DNA of 64,000 bases from Microcebus murinus (GCF_040939455.1 NC_134109.1:69294501-69358500), one strand, 5' to 3'. Shown: positions 1 to 55,913, counted from the stretch's first letter. The notes: a model not told the origin generated them from the sequence alone. Translations and numbers: made by a program.

Positions 1-2
1 GT

Positions 3-20257
<20,255 letters not shown>

Positions 20258-20372
20258 CTTTGCCACATCTTGATCTGCCCAGCCCTGAGGGTGCCAGCGA
20301 AGCTCCCGGTCCTGGAGCCTATGTAGCAGCCCCTGGGGAGGAAGCAGAATAAAGCAATTTTCCTTGAAGCCA
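20258..20372 (+). terminator. MYH7: MYH7 3' UTR and polyadenylation signal
   Basis: About 115 bases follow the TAG stop (20255-20257). A canonical AATAAA is at 20348-20353, and the expected cleavage point lies near 20370. The short 3' UTR agrees with human MYH7. The exact cleavage base is inferred. Confidence 0.85.
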
Positions 20373-22540
20373 AGATCCTGCCTCTAGACTCTTCTTCGAT
20401 GCCCTCCATCCTTGGCAGGGGAGGGGTGGCCCAGGGGTGGAACAGGGGGCCATGCAGGGGAGGAGGGGCAGCTTCAAAGGTGCCCGTGAGACTCTGCACC
20501 CTCCCTGGAGCAGCACTGGACTCCCCTTCACCACCTCCAGCCAAATGCAGCAGAGAGGTGACACCTCTCCTCCAAGCCCCCTCACTGGCCCTGTGACCCT
20601 CAGGGTTAAAGGAGATTTAGGGAACCCCCAAGGCTCGCCTAGCCCACTCTGAGCCCATCTACTATGGATGTACACCCCAGCTCTGATCAACACTGCCCCC
20701 CTACTGCTGATAACAAGAGGTCTGGGCCACAGGGAGGAGGATCAGGGCATGCTGAGCAGTGTCCCTTCTGGGCCCTAGAGGTGTGACCCACTGGGCAGGT
20801 GAGGTAATAACCTCCTACGCCCTGTCCTGGGCAAGTCTCTGAGAGGACACTAAGACTCACAGCTGTAACCCACACACCCTTCCAGATACAGCCCCCTCAG
20901 AGGCCAGCACACCCCCTCCCACCACAGCCAGGGAAACGCCTCCTCAGCCCACCTTTGGGTCTTTCTCATCTCCTGGGGCCCAGCCTCCTCAGTTCAGAGG
21001 GCCCTCTTCTCCCTCACTTCTTCCCATTGCAGTTTCCAGGACCAAGAGCTTTCTCCTCTGGGCTTCCTAGAAGACGGGGTTCTCTTGGCCCATTTATGGG
21101 AAGCCACCTTGAGGGAGGGCAGGCATATGAGAGACTGGGGAAGGTCATATGTAAGCAGGACTCTGGGGATAGAAGGGGAGGAGACAGGTCCCTGGAGGGC
21201 TGGGAGGTAGAGGAAAGAGTAAGCCCTGCCTCCAATCAAGCAAGCCCAGCCCCTTGGAGTTGCTGCCTTGGCTGGGCTGCTGAGGGCAGGCCTGGGACTG
21301 TGGGCTGTAGAAGGCAGGGGCTTAAGAGGCAGTGGAAGCTGAGAAGCCCCGGCTCAGCCCTGGACTGGATCTGCCCCCAGCCCACCACACAGTCCCACTC
21401 AGAGCCCAGCTCCTGCTCCATACCTGGCTCTGAGCTCTGAACTCTGGATGCAGCAGGCAGAGCAAGGACTGTGACAGGAAGGAGGGGACAGGAGGACTGG
21501 AGAATAGCAGGTGGGGGGGAGGAGAGAAAGTGAATAGGGAAGGAAAAAGGAAAAGCCTGGGGGTGGTAGCAGTGGAGAGAGAGATCAAGAAACCAGGGAA
21601 CAGGAAGACCAGAGAAAACAGACAAGGATAAAAGATACAGGAAATGAGGAGGTCCCTGAAAGATCCAAGGGCCCTCCCGCCGTTTTCCTTGCACCCGCTC
21701 CATTCTCCCTCCCTAGGAGATTCCTTTTCCTAGGAGCAGACCTGGAGGGCAATGAAGAGATAAATAGAGAAAGGAGAGAACACCTTTGAAAAGATAGGTG
21801 CAAGGAGAACCCCAGGGCACCCAAGCAGCCAGAGCAAGAAGCTCCCCTGCCAGAAGGGAGAGCCGGGCCTGGGGAGGAGAGGGTGCTCACAGGGCTGGGG
21901 AGGGGAGGAAAGGAGAGGGCACCTGGGATGGAGAGGCTTGAGGAGCTGAGGGGTCCTGGGTGAAGGCAAGAATCCCAGTCGCCTTCAGATGCAAGGAGGT
22001 CCAGGAAAGCCACGGAGCAGGAGACGGCAGAGGGGTGGACGAGGAGCCGGGAGTTAGGCGTGGAGGCAGAGAAGAGCCAGGCGGAGGGTGAGCAGTGGAG
22101 AAGAGGCGGCTTGGAGAAGGCAGAGCCGTGCACCAGATCCCAAGATGGGCAGAGACCTGGGCAGGGAGAATAAGAGGCAGGTCCGACTTCGAGACGGGGA
22201 AGCGGGCAGAGGGAAAGGAAAGTCAGGTGCAGACACGGGCTGGCAAGACCTGGGCGGCAGGCAGGAGAGAGGCGGCTGTGCTGAGGAGTCCAGCCCTGCC
22301 TCTCCGGCCCCTCACCTGTGCCCGGCCCCTCCATCCGTGCCTTCACGTCCCAGGACTTGCAGCAGAATGAGGAGCTGCTTGGGAGCCAGCTGGGGGAGGA
22401 CGGAGAGCAGGATGTGAGTGCCAGGGGAGGAAGGGGCCCAGGGAAGCAAGAGGAGGGCAAAGCAGACAGACAGGGCAGGGCCTGGGACCAAGCTAACCCC
22501 TTCCTCCTCCTTCCCTAGGAGATAGGGAGCTGCCCGCCCA

Positions 22541-22600
22541 CCCCTCACCCTCCACCCACCCACCCCTCACCCTCCACCCACCCACCCCTCCTCCACCACC
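22541..22600 (+). repeat. 22-bp tandem repeat, about 2.7 copies
   Basis: A CCCCTCACCCTCCACCCACCCA-like unit starts at 22541, 22563 and 22585, with the first two copies identical. It is a short C-rich minisatellite in the MYH7-MYH6 spacer. Confidence 0.85.
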
Positions 22601-24251
22601 TATACCAAGTCTGGCCTGCCCAGAGCACAGGGTTCCCTGAGGACAAAGCCTGGTCTTTGTCACCTGGACCTGACCCAGCCTGACCTGTTGTTCTCAGCCC
22701 TTGTCAAGTCCCCAGGGTGATGGAAACCAAGCAGTGGCACACTGAGCCATGGGCTAACCCCCCAGCTTGCACTCTGGGGCCTCGAGTGACCTAGAGCTGG
22801 GGACAGGTGGCCTGCATCCCCTGGGGGCAACAACTTGGCATAAGCACTTGTAGGAGATGGGGCTGTGGGGTCGACTCAGGCCTTGCCAAGGACACCGAAC
22901 AGAGGGTACCGGCATCCTGGAGAGAGATGAGTGTTCCTGAGCCTGGTGATGGGGCAGTGGAGTGTCCCAGGGAGCTGGGGACCTTGGGGGGAAGCTGCAT
23001 CTTTGGTGGAAAGTGCTCCTCCCCAGAGAAGCTGACCCCTGCCATCCTGCCCACTTCCATACCCTTGAGCTATATTGAGAGGTGACAGTAGATGGGTGGG
23101 AGGGGGAGCCGGGAGAGTGTTCCTGGGTGTGAGGGTGTGGGGGAGAGCCAGAGCAGGGAGTCTGGCTTTGTTTCCTGAACACAATGTCCACTTAGTCATA
23201 ACAGGCACGGCCTGCTGAAGACCTGACACCTATGGCCTCTGAGAGGTGGCAGCACTGTAGGATGGGAGCGTGCCCTGAGGGCCCGGGGCGCTTGAGGACA
23301 CCCACAAAGAAGGGCATGTGAGTATGAGCCCAGGAGGGTGTGGAGGGGCACCAGAGTTCCACCTGGGGAGGGGGGAGACTGCAGAGCCCCGCCCCCACCC
23401 CTGGAATGTGGAGCCGGGGCCAGCTGGTGTAAATCCCCAGGCCTGCCAGGCGCCCCAGCCATCCCCAGCGGCACCTGCACCCTCTGGCAGCCTGGAGAGA
23501 CAGACGGGAGCAGCCCCCCACCTCTTCCCTCCTCTCTCAGGCCCTGGGATTAACGCCTTCTGCCTCTGCCCCTACCCCCACCCCACACCAGGAGACGAAG
23601 GTGGCAGCAGAGGGTCAAAGCCCATGTGTGCAAGTGTGGGCGTGCAAATGTGTAGGTGAATATGTAAGGGGAAATCCTCCAGCTCAAGTGCGTAAGTGTG
23701 AAAAGTCTGCTTGCGTGTGACTGAAAATGGGCACGGACAAGTGGCCGGTCCAGCATGTATGTGAGGGTACTGGCCTGAGGCAGTGTGGGAGAATTCCTTC
23801 CATTGTTTGAGGGGTTTGGATGACTGCCACTGTTTCGGGAGCATCAGGGAAAGGGTGGGGGCTCCAAGTGTGTCCCCAAACCAGAGTAGCAGCCTCAAGT
23901 CCTCAGGAGGATACCTGCCTGGACACTCAGGGAATAGGAGACCAGCCTTGGCACATATGCAGACTGAGAGCAGGACCGAAGTTCTTTTCCTGAAAAAGGG
24001 AAACCGAGTCCCAGAGCTGGACAGTAGATCCCCTCCCTGGGCAACCTGGCTGTAGCTCCCAATCCCAAAGACCGTGAGACTCCAGGTCCCAGAGTGCAGG
24101 GAGATACTTTCAGCCCGGGGCTGTGTGAGGACAGGTCAGGTGGAAGGGAGAGGGCAGGGAGCAGGGGAGCCCGTGGTTGGGAGGCAGGGGACAGGCATTT
24201 GGCCTGCAGGAGAAGGTGACCCTCCTCCATGTGCTCAACTCACCCTTCAGG

Positions 24252-24261
24252 TTAAAAATAA
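24252..24261 (+). promoter_or_regulatory. MEF2 site, MYH6 promoter
   Basis: TTAAAAATAA, an A/T-rich MEF2 core, about 300 bp upstream of the TATA box. It corresponds in sequence and placement to the MEF2 element described in the rodent alpha-MHC promoter. Confidence 0.7.
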
Positions 24262-24319
24262 CTGAGGTAAGTGCTATGGTGGGGTGGGGGAGGTGGAGTG
24301 AAAAGGTTCTCTCTTCCCA

Positions 24320-24356
24320 CTATCTGTGCCCCTCGGCCCTTTTCGAGGGAGGAATG
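24320..24356 (+). promoter_or_regulatory. GATA motif and M-CAT (TEAD) motif, MYH6 promoter
   Basis: CTATCT (reverse AGATAG, a GATA site) at about 24320-24325 and GGAATG (reverse CATTCC, the M-CAT core) at 24351-24356. Both factor families (GATA4, TEAD) are known regulators of cardiac myosin genes. Single short motifs, so occupancy is uncertain. Confidence 0.5.
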
Positions 24357-24436
24357 TGCCCAAGGACTAAAAAAAGGCCCTGGAGCCAGAGAGGCTGGGA
24401 GGACAGACCTTTCATGGGCAAATCTGGGGGCCCTGC

Positions 24437-24452
24437 TGTCCTCCTGTCACCT
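24437..24452 (-). promoter_or_regulatory. Thyroid hormone response element (DR4) of the MYH6 promoter
   Basis: Reading the minus strand gives AGGTGA, four bases CAGG, then AGGACA: a direct repeat of thyroid-receptor half sites spaced by 4. It lies about 107 bp upstream of the TATA box. This is the same element and position known in the rat alpha-MHC gene, through which T3-bound receptor activates MYH6 and the alpha/beta switch is driven. Binding here is inferred from the match. Confidence 0.88.
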
Positions 24453-24526
24453 CCAGAGCCAAGGGATCAAGGGAGGAGGAGTCAGGAGGGGAGAGAGCTG
24501 GGAGGGAGGGTCCCTCCGGAAGGACT

Positions 24527-24537
24527 CCAAATTTAGG
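24527..24537 (+). promoter_or_regulatory. CArG-like SRF site, MYH6 promoter
   Basis: CCAAATTTAGG has one extra A/T base compared with the strict CC(A/T)6GG box. It sits about 22 bp upstream of the TATA box and matches the CArG-like element described in the alpha-MHC proximal promoter. Confidence 0.7.
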
Positions 24538-24558
24538 CAGGGTGTGGGGGAAGTGGGG

Positions 24559-24564
24559 TATAAA
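24559..24564 (+). promoter_or_regulatory. MYH6: MYH6 TATA box
   Basis: TATAAA preceded by GGGG, about 25-30 bp upstream of the inferred transcription start near 24588. It is followed by a short first exon ending in a consensus donor at 24608. Confidence 0.85.
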
Positions 24565-24587
24565 GGAGCTGGAGCTTTGGGGACAGA

Positions 24588-24607
24588 CAGAGGCTGCTCC
24601 GACCCAG
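24588..24607 (+). other. MYH6: MYH6 non-coding exon 1
   Basis: Short leader exon, start inferred from the TATA box. It ends at GACCCAG with the donor GTAAGAG at 24608. The 5' boundary is an estimate. Confidence 0.65.
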
Positions 24608-25231
24608 GTAAGAGGGCCTTTGGGGTGAGATGCTCTGTGGCCAGTCTGCAGAGCCACACTTTGAGGAACGTGGCCTGCACTGAGAGTGGGGCGCAGCTCA
24701 GCCGGAGGCCCAAGGGTCCTGCTAGAACTGCCTTTCTCTAGCCCCAGGGACATTCCCACTGTCAGAGGGAGGTGCCATTGGGGAACACCTGAAATCTCTT
24801 TTCTTCTTTGACTCTGTTTCTTTCCCTACACCATTCTGTGTCTTCCACACGCTGTCTCCATCTTCTCCCTCCTTTGGATGGCTGCCGTCCCTTTGTCCTA
24901 GCTTTATTTTGCCTGTTGGTCTTTGTCAATCCCTGTCCTCTTGTGCTGCTTTGTCTGTCTCTCTCCCTGGCCCTTCCTTCTTGGCTGTGTGTTCTAATCT
25001 CCCTGCCTCTCTCTGCTTCTAATTCTGTTTCCACACCCCGTGCCTCATCCTTCTGCTAACCTGGCACCCTTGCTTTTCTGCCTCTCTGTGTCTCTCCCTG
25101 ACCCCCTGCTGTGCTCGGTCTTACCCGTGGCCCTCTGGGTGCAGCCTTGTTGTTCTCCATGTCCCTGTCTATTCTCTCTGCCAGGCGCACCTCTGGGGCT
25201 CCTTGCTCCACTCTTGGTCCAGATTCTTCAG

Positions 25232-25255
25232 GATTCTCTGTGAGGAGATAACCAG
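25232..25255 (+). other. MYH6: MYH6 non-coding exon 2
   Basis: A 24-base leader exon between the acceptor TTCTTCAG (ending 25231) and the donor GTGAGA at 25256. The sequence closely resembles the human MYH6 second leader exon as I recall it. It joins exon 3 at 25594, 12 bases before the ATG. Confidence 0.7.
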
Positions 25256-25368
25256 GTGAGAACCGCCCCAGCTTTCTCTGCAGAGGGCAGGGCATGCTTC
25301 TCCCAGGAGCCAGCTTGCTGGACCAATGGCTGCTGTTCCTCCCCTGAGCACTCAGTGCCTCCCCTTAG

Positions 25369-50122
<24,754 letters not shown>

Positions 50123-50180
50123 CGCCGCCTCCGAAACCTCACCTTTGCTAACGTATAATAAATACGAGTGCCAGCCTCTG
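50123..50180 (+). terminator. MYH6: MYH6 3' UTR and polyadenylation signal
   Basis: AATAAA lies at 50157-50162, only 35 bases after the TGA stop (50120-50122). The cleavage site is inferred near 50175-50180. A very short 3' UTR is expected for MYH6. Confidence 0.85.
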
Positions 50181-50450
50181 CCTGAGCCCCTCTGTCCTTC
50201 CCGCCAGCTGGCCATCCTGGGGCAGGCGTGTTGGTGGCCCGGGAGGAGGGAGGCCCCAGCGCCTGTGTTGGAGCAGCAGCAGCTGGGACATCCCACATCT
50301 GTAGAGAAGGAAAACCAAGGCCCAGGGAAGTGAGGGGTCCTGCCTGAGGTGGCACAGCCATGAGTCCCAGTTCTGCTCAGTCAACCACACAAGGGAGGAA
50401 AAGGAGAAATCTCAAAAGTGGAGAAAACAAAGGCACTAAAATGGTGAGCC

Positions 50451-50707
50451 AGTTCAAAACCAGCCTGAGCAAGAGCCAGACACTGTCATTACTAAAAATA
50501 GAAAGAAATTAATCGGCCAGCTAAAAATATATATAGAAAAAATTAGCTGGGCATGGTGGCACATGCCTGTAGTCCCAGCTACTCAGGAGGCTGAGGCAGG
50601 AGGATCGCTTGAGCCCAGGAGTTTGAGGTTGCTATGAGCTAGGCCGATGCCACAGCACTCTAGCCTGGGCAACACAGTGAGACTCTGTCTCAAAAAAAAA
50701 AAAAAAA
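50451..50707 (+). mobile_element. 5'-truncated Alu SINE
   Basis: Begins within the left monomer ('gttcaaaaccagcctgagcaagagc') and runs to a 20-base A tail. Located 270 bp beyond the MYH6 poly(A) site. Confidence 0.92.
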
Positions 50708-52117
50708 CGGTGTCCTTGGATATCCACTCTTTCCAAAATGAGTTTCCCACTGATGCCAGGAGGGTCTTGGAGCTGGCTGGAGACGGGGGTATGGGGAAAG
50801 GAGGTAGGAGAGATCTCGCTCTAATCGACCCCCTCCCTGTCATCCCCAGGGCTCTGACCCCAGCCTCTGTGGGTGAGCCCCTTACCATGAGGGCATTCTG
50901 AGACTCCGGGGCCAGCTGACACTGAGCCCAAACCAGCATTCAGTGAGGACCAACCCTGGGCATTGCTCTCCCATTTTGGCTCTCACACTCGCAGACAAGC
51001 GCACGTGTGTGTACAGGTACACACCACACACCGCATTTCTGCTCTCTCTGAGCTCCCACAAGGGACCTGGCCCAGGACACACAGCTGCTCAGGGGACAGG
51101 CCTGGTCCTGACCCCATTCTGGTCTGACCCCACTCCCCACTGGGCCTTGCAGCCAGGCTCATCCCTTCACCTGGCACCTCATCTCTCCAACTCCCCAAGC
51201 CTTGCCCACCCCACCCAAACCCCCAATGTCAACTAATCTTGAGAACGAATTGTGCCTAAGGCCCTGAGAACTGTGAGCGGACATCAGAGAAACACAAAAT
51301 CTGGCTGGTTCTAGCCTGGGAGGGGCTTCCAGCCCTGATGGGGAGCCAGGACACAAGGACAGGAGGACTGGAAGCAGGAAGCAGGGGGCAGGAAAAGTCA
51401 GACCAAGAGAGGAGTGGCCGCCACCAAGGGCAGCAGAGCACCACCACCAGAGTTCCAGACCCAGGGTTCAGGCAGGACTTGGGAGCTGGGGCCTGCCCCT
51501 GGGAGGAGCACCCCAGAAGAAGAAGGGTTGTGTTTCAGGGCAGGAGCACGTTCACATTAGAGAGAGGAGACAGCAGGCCAGCTTGGATGGAGCCACTGAG
51601 CCAGGCCAGGCTGGGCTACTCAGGCTGGCCAGGGTGTCCTGGCTGCACTGGACTGTCGTGGACCCCAAAGGGCTGATGCCCGGGCTGCAGCAGTGCCCGC
51701 TCCAAACTCCCTTGGGGCTGAGCCCTCGCATAGCATTCATCGTCGGGAGCCCTTCACCAGCTTGTCTCTCTTCCAGTCTGCAAGTGCTCAAGGACAGGCC
51801 TGCCTGTCACCTCTGAATCCCTGGTGCCCAGCACAGGGTCTGTGAACGAGAGGCCCTCAGGACATGTGTGCTGAGGAGCTGGCAAGCTGGGAAGGTGCGT
51901 CCTCCAGTGGAGGGAGCTGCCGATGAGGCTGGCCAATTTTCTCTGAGTTACGAGGGAGCTCACTACAGTATCCAGAACACCTGTTCGGGTGTCATGAGAG
52001 CTGGATCTTAGCCCTAGCTCTGTCACAAGTGAGGGAGTCACTTCCCCTGGCTTGGCCTCAGGACATTGAGGCAGTTGATATCTAAGAGCTTTTCCAGAGT
52101 CAGCATTTTGGTCTCTA

Positions 52118-52194
52118 ACTTCTGGTCTCAAGCAAACCTCCCGCCTTGGCCTTCCAAAGTGCTGCGATTACAGGCACAGGCCACCAGGCCCAGC
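52118..52194 (-). mobile_element. Alu fragment
   Basis: Reverse-oriented left-arm piece ('ctcaagcaaacctcccgcc', 'ttggccttccaaagtgctgcgattacaggcac'). No poly(T) or target-site duplication visible. Confidence 0.8.
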
Positions 52195-52599
52195 TGCTCT
52201 CTCCATGCAACCTTGCAGGCCGTGTCCTCCCCACACCACAAGGGGGAGCCCTACACACGACCCGGGCTAGCACCTCTCCTCAGGCCCCTAACCTGCGTGA
52301 ACAGGTATGGCGGGTGGGCGCTCACATCAACAAGGCTTGTGCCTCCTCAGACATAGAACTCCAGGTGCCCAGCCACCAGGCACACCACAGTGGCCTCGCA
52401 CATGGCGTGGTAGCGTGGAAGTTTTGTGTTGGAAGGTGCCTTCCGCTTCTTCAGGCTAGCCCCCGCCTCCTCAGTGCTCAGACCGGATCCCAGAGACAGC
52501 CCATGATCTGCTCCAGCAACGCTCCCCTGAATACTCCTTGGCATCCTGATCTGCCTAATTTCTGGAGAAGAAAAAGGCTCACCAGTAGGATTTGAATCT

Positions 52600-52605
52600 T
52601 TTAAT
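52600..52605 (-). terminator. CMTM5: Candidate CMTM5 polyadenylation signal
   Basis: TTTAAT on the + strand reads ATTAAA on the gene strand, the commonest variant poly(A) signal, about 250 bases after the stop. Cleavage would fall near 52580. No better hexamer was seen in this stretch. Confidence 0.5.
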
Positions 52606-52854
52606 CTGGGCATGACGTAGGGGCCCAGCTGCTCCCTATCCCATAAGTCCCCTCCTCTGGCCAGGGCTTCAGCAGGAGGCAGAGCCCAGAGCACCAGGCT
52701 CCACAGACAGGTCCCCAGTGACTTCTCAGGCCAGACATCTCTGCGGACCTGCGTGGGGGACGGTGGTCTGGGGGACTCGTGAATCCAAAGGAGATGTGTC
52801 TAGGCTCCACAGTCCCCTTTGTCTGTCTGGGCCTGGGAGACAGGTGCCCCAGAG

Positions 52855-55089
52855 TCACTGATGGTCCCCTGTGAAGATGGAGCCAGGAAGGGAAGCCATG
52901 TCAGAATTGGTTTGGTAGTGGGGAGGGGGCGGGGACGTCTCCTCTCCTCAGAGCACAGGCACTCACCCTGGGTGGCCCTGGGCGCCATCTCCGTCCGGTA
53001 GATCTTGAAGGCATCATAGGCAAACACTGAAACCAGGACAATGCCAAAAACCTGTGGGAGTAGGAGCGGGGATGACACAACAGAGGCTACTGGGCCGTTG
53101 GATTAAGGGAGAGGGAGGCAGGTGGTATGGGTGTGACGCGACCAAAGTCCGGGCCCTGGCTTTGGCTGTTGACACAGTGTGCAAGCACCAGCCAGAGGTC
53201 CTGAGGGGCTGACGCGCCCTGCAGGGCTGAACTCACAAAAGCAGCAATGGCAGCTCCATTCGGGGAGGTCACGGCTGCAAAGGAGACCACCAGGAAGATG
53301 ATGATGGCGCTGACACAGCGGAGGAAGTCCTGGAGGCCAGGGGTGCAGGGTTAAAGGGAACTCAGAAGGCAGGGGTGCATCACCCTGAGGTCTTACAGGC
53401 TAGTCAGCAGCCTGATTCTCAGGCATTCTGAACCCCTATGGAAGGATACCCCTGCACACAACAGAAAGCATTTTCGAGAGAGAGCGAGCTCATACTGCCA
53501 CCCAGGGAACGGAAGCAGATGAATTGAGAACAACCAGGATGATAAGTCAGGGGCTAGGGTGGGCTGAGCAGGCACAGTGTCTGGAACCCATGGGCAGAGG
53601 CTGGAACACACCAGCGAGGATGCCCGCGCCAGGGCTGGGGCTAGGGCTGGGGCTGCACCTTTGGTGAGTTGGGGGAGCAAATCTAAGGGATGTGTCCTCC
53701 TCGTCAGTAACCCCATAGCTGTGAAATCAATGTGGGGCAAAGCCCAGCTGGGTGTGGAAACGGAGGGAAGCTGGGAGAGGAAAGGAAAACTTAGCATCCA
53801 GAGGAGAAGGAAGGGACCAAAGTGGGCTGGAGTCGGGGTTCCTCACCAGACAGGGCCAGTTAAGCCGGTCGAAGCGCTGGTAGTACTGGGTGGCGTAGAG
53901 GAAGAGGAAAGCGAGCGTGATCAAGAACTCCAGCAGTGCTGCGGCCATGTAGGCAGAGATAGAGGCCGTGAAGCAGATGAAGATGATGAAGGTCAGGGCC
54001 TGCAGGACCAAGCATGTGGAGCTTGCCAGGGAGGGGACACAGGAACGTGCCAGGCCTTTGCCCTCCCCTCCTTGAGATCTCCCCCAGACTGACACCCACC
54101 ACCTGTCCTTACAAAGGGGAAGGAAGAGCTCTGGCATGTCTCCCCATCCCTGGTGTCCGGAGCCACTGATGCAGGGTATTTGACCACGAAGGACAGTCCC
54201 CAGCCTGCCACTGTGCCCCCAGGCATCCCAGCAACCCCAGCAGTCTGGCCAAGTTGCACAGCTGCAGGGGCCACTATTTGATGGCGTCTCCCAGGAGCAC
54301 AGAGTACAATGTGAACGCCAGCCCCTGGCCACAGGGCCCTGCCCCCAGGAGGCACCCTCTGCCCATAATGCTTCCCACTCCCAGACGCCTAAAACCCCTC
54401 TGACAAGATCAGAGCTTTGACTCCACACCCAGAGAAAAGGCTCAGAAGGCAGGTGCTGCCTGGGGAGACTCTGTGGGTCCCTTCAGCTCTGGCGATATAG
54501 GATGGCATATAGGCAGAGGCCTTAACTTCGCACTGTGGTCTTGCTAAGTAACCCAGGGAAATCCTTTCCTGAGAATAGATGTCCATGGGCAGCAGGCAAC
54601 AGAGCAAGTGCAGCTACAGGAATTCTGCCCTTTTCAATAGTTGGACTTCTTGGACATGGCAAAAAGTGGCCATCTTGGAGGCCAGGGAAAGACAAGCTGG
54701 TGTTAACCCTGTCCCATCCTTATGTCACACAGTTCCTCAGTGTCTCAGAAAGCTGTCCTTCTGTCTAACCTCAGTCCTTCCTGCTGCAGCTGAAATCTGC
54801 CTTAATTGCCTCCAGATGGAGAGGCAACAAGAAGGCAGAACAGGAGACAAGGAAGAGGCAGCTGGGGGCAGGAGAGGTATCCGGAAAGCCTGGGGAGGGG
54901 GCAGCTGAGAGGTGAGCCAGGGATGGGGAGATGGAAGCACCAGGTTGGGGAGGCAGCTGTTACCAGCTCGGTTTCCAGCAGGATGCCTTTGAGGGAGGAG
55001 AAGAAGGTCTTGTCCACAGCGAAGCCCGGGAGCTCTGCAGCTGCCCCCTCCTCGGGGGGCCGGTCCCGTCGATCCCAAGCACCGAGCAT
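52855..55089 (-). CDS. CMTM5: CMTM5, CKLF-like MARVEL transmembrane protein 5 (complete)
   Basis: Small four-pass MARVEL membrane protein, in human mainly brain/oligodendrocyte and heart. Coding exons on the minus strand: 54964-55089 (ATG at 55089), 53847-53999, 53237-53329, 52967-53051, 52855-52868 (TGA 52855-52857). They total 471 bases: 156 aa, the length of the human main isoform. The N-terminal cytoplasmic part starts MLGAWDRRDRPPEE. Hydrophobic helices follow in exon 1/2 (ALTFIIFICF), exon 2 (LLEFLITLAFLFLYA), exon 3 (SAIIIFLVVSFAAV) and exon 4 (VFGIVLVSVFAYDAF). The protein ends GDHQ where human has GDQQ. All introns are GT-AG. It is convergent with MYH6 and upstream of IL25's 3' end. 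The ATG choice follows homology: an in-frame ATG 90 bases further 5' (55179) also exists. Confidence 0.95.
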
Positions 55090-55898
55090 CTCCGTGGGGC
55101 CCACGACACAGCCCCCCACTGCCACCAGCCCAGGAAGGAAAACAGAAACCTGGCAGGATGGAGCGAGAGGGCACTTCAAGAAACCTGAAAGTGAAGCAGG
55201 AAGGCCTGCCTGTTGCCTGGAGAAAGCAGCCGCTGGGGTGGGGGGGGGTTCACCCAGCTGCCGCTGCTCGGCCCCCTAGGAGGCACGCAGGGGTGGGGAA
55301 GGGGGGAGGAGGGGCTAACCCTTCCCCTCACTCGGAGCCCAACCCAGTCTGGAGAAGGGGAGAAGGAAGGGGGAATGGAAGGAAGTCGGAATGGAAACCA
55401 AGAGAAGCTGGGAGGTAAGCTAAGGAACTGGGGCAGGACTGGGAGCCGCCAGGGACCTAAGCTTGAAGGAGTTTATGTCCCTCCCTGCTAACATTAACCC
55501 TCTTCCTTGGCCAGTCCTTTCTCCCCTTTCCTTTTGGGGAGGATGGGAGCTGGAGCCTGGCCCAGGCAGCACCCCCAGGACCAAGCTGCAGCAGCCAGGA
55601 CCAGAGGACAAAGGCGGATTGTTGGGGGGACAAGGGGGTGCTGTGTGCCCGGAGCAGTGCCTCAATGGGCCTCTGTCTCTCCAGCATGCCAGGAGCTGGC
55701 CTGGCCCCCACCCTGGTGTTCAGGGTGGGCCAGGGAGCCAGAGAAGGGAGGGAATGGGAGGCGCAGTGAAAATTCCGGAGGGCAGAGAGAGCTGGCAGGG
55801 TGGGCTGAAGGTGAGGGCTGACAGTGGGGAGCAAAAGGGACAGGCTGGGAGACCACAAGATGTTCTGGCACCATGGATGCCAGGGACAGGTTAGGCGT
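55090..55898. other. CMTM5 5' flank / IL25 3' flank
   Basis: About 0.8 kb of GC-rich, G-rich (+ strand) sequence that should contain the CMTM5 leader and promoter, since CMTM5 reads leftward from 55089. No TATA box at a convincing position and no strong CpG island. Nothing else recognisable. Confidence 0.6.
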
Positions 55899-55913
55899 TT
55901 TTTAATACAGATA

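Larger units (their letters stand above)
20373..24585. other. MYH7-MYH6 intergenic region
   Basis: About 4.2 kb with no conserved protein gene. From 21450 to 22300 the + strand is strongly purine-rich, giving a meaningless 291-codon minus-strand frame. A 22-bp tandem repeat lies at 22541-22600. A GC-box/GGAATG/CAGCTG cluster lies around 23385-23425. The last 600 bp are the MYH6 promoter. In rodents this interval is known to drive both MYH6 and an antisense transcript into MYH7; nothing in the sequence alone lets me place an antisense start site. Confidence 0.8.
50181..52599. other. MYH6-CMTM5 intergenic region
   Basis: Sits between two convergent genes and holds no recognisable gene. It contains a 5'-truncated Alu (50451-50707), an L2-like 3' end (about 51770-51875) and an old reverse Alu fragment (about 52118-52194). 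The remainder is ordinary single-copy sequence with no supported open frame. Confidence 0.75.

Noticed and set aside
20373..20700. Possible additional MYH7 terminal exon or alternative poly(A)
   Set aside because: No second AATAAA at a suitable place and no splice donor in the 3' UTR.
21585..22460. Minus-strand open frame of 291 codons in the MYH7-MYH6 spacer
   Set aside because: Low-complexity Ser/Pro/Leu translation of a purine-rich tract, with no family resemblance. Explained by base composition.
22541..22600. CRISPR-like short repeats
   Set aside because: A simple 22-bp C-rich tandem minisatellite without spacers, in a primate genome.
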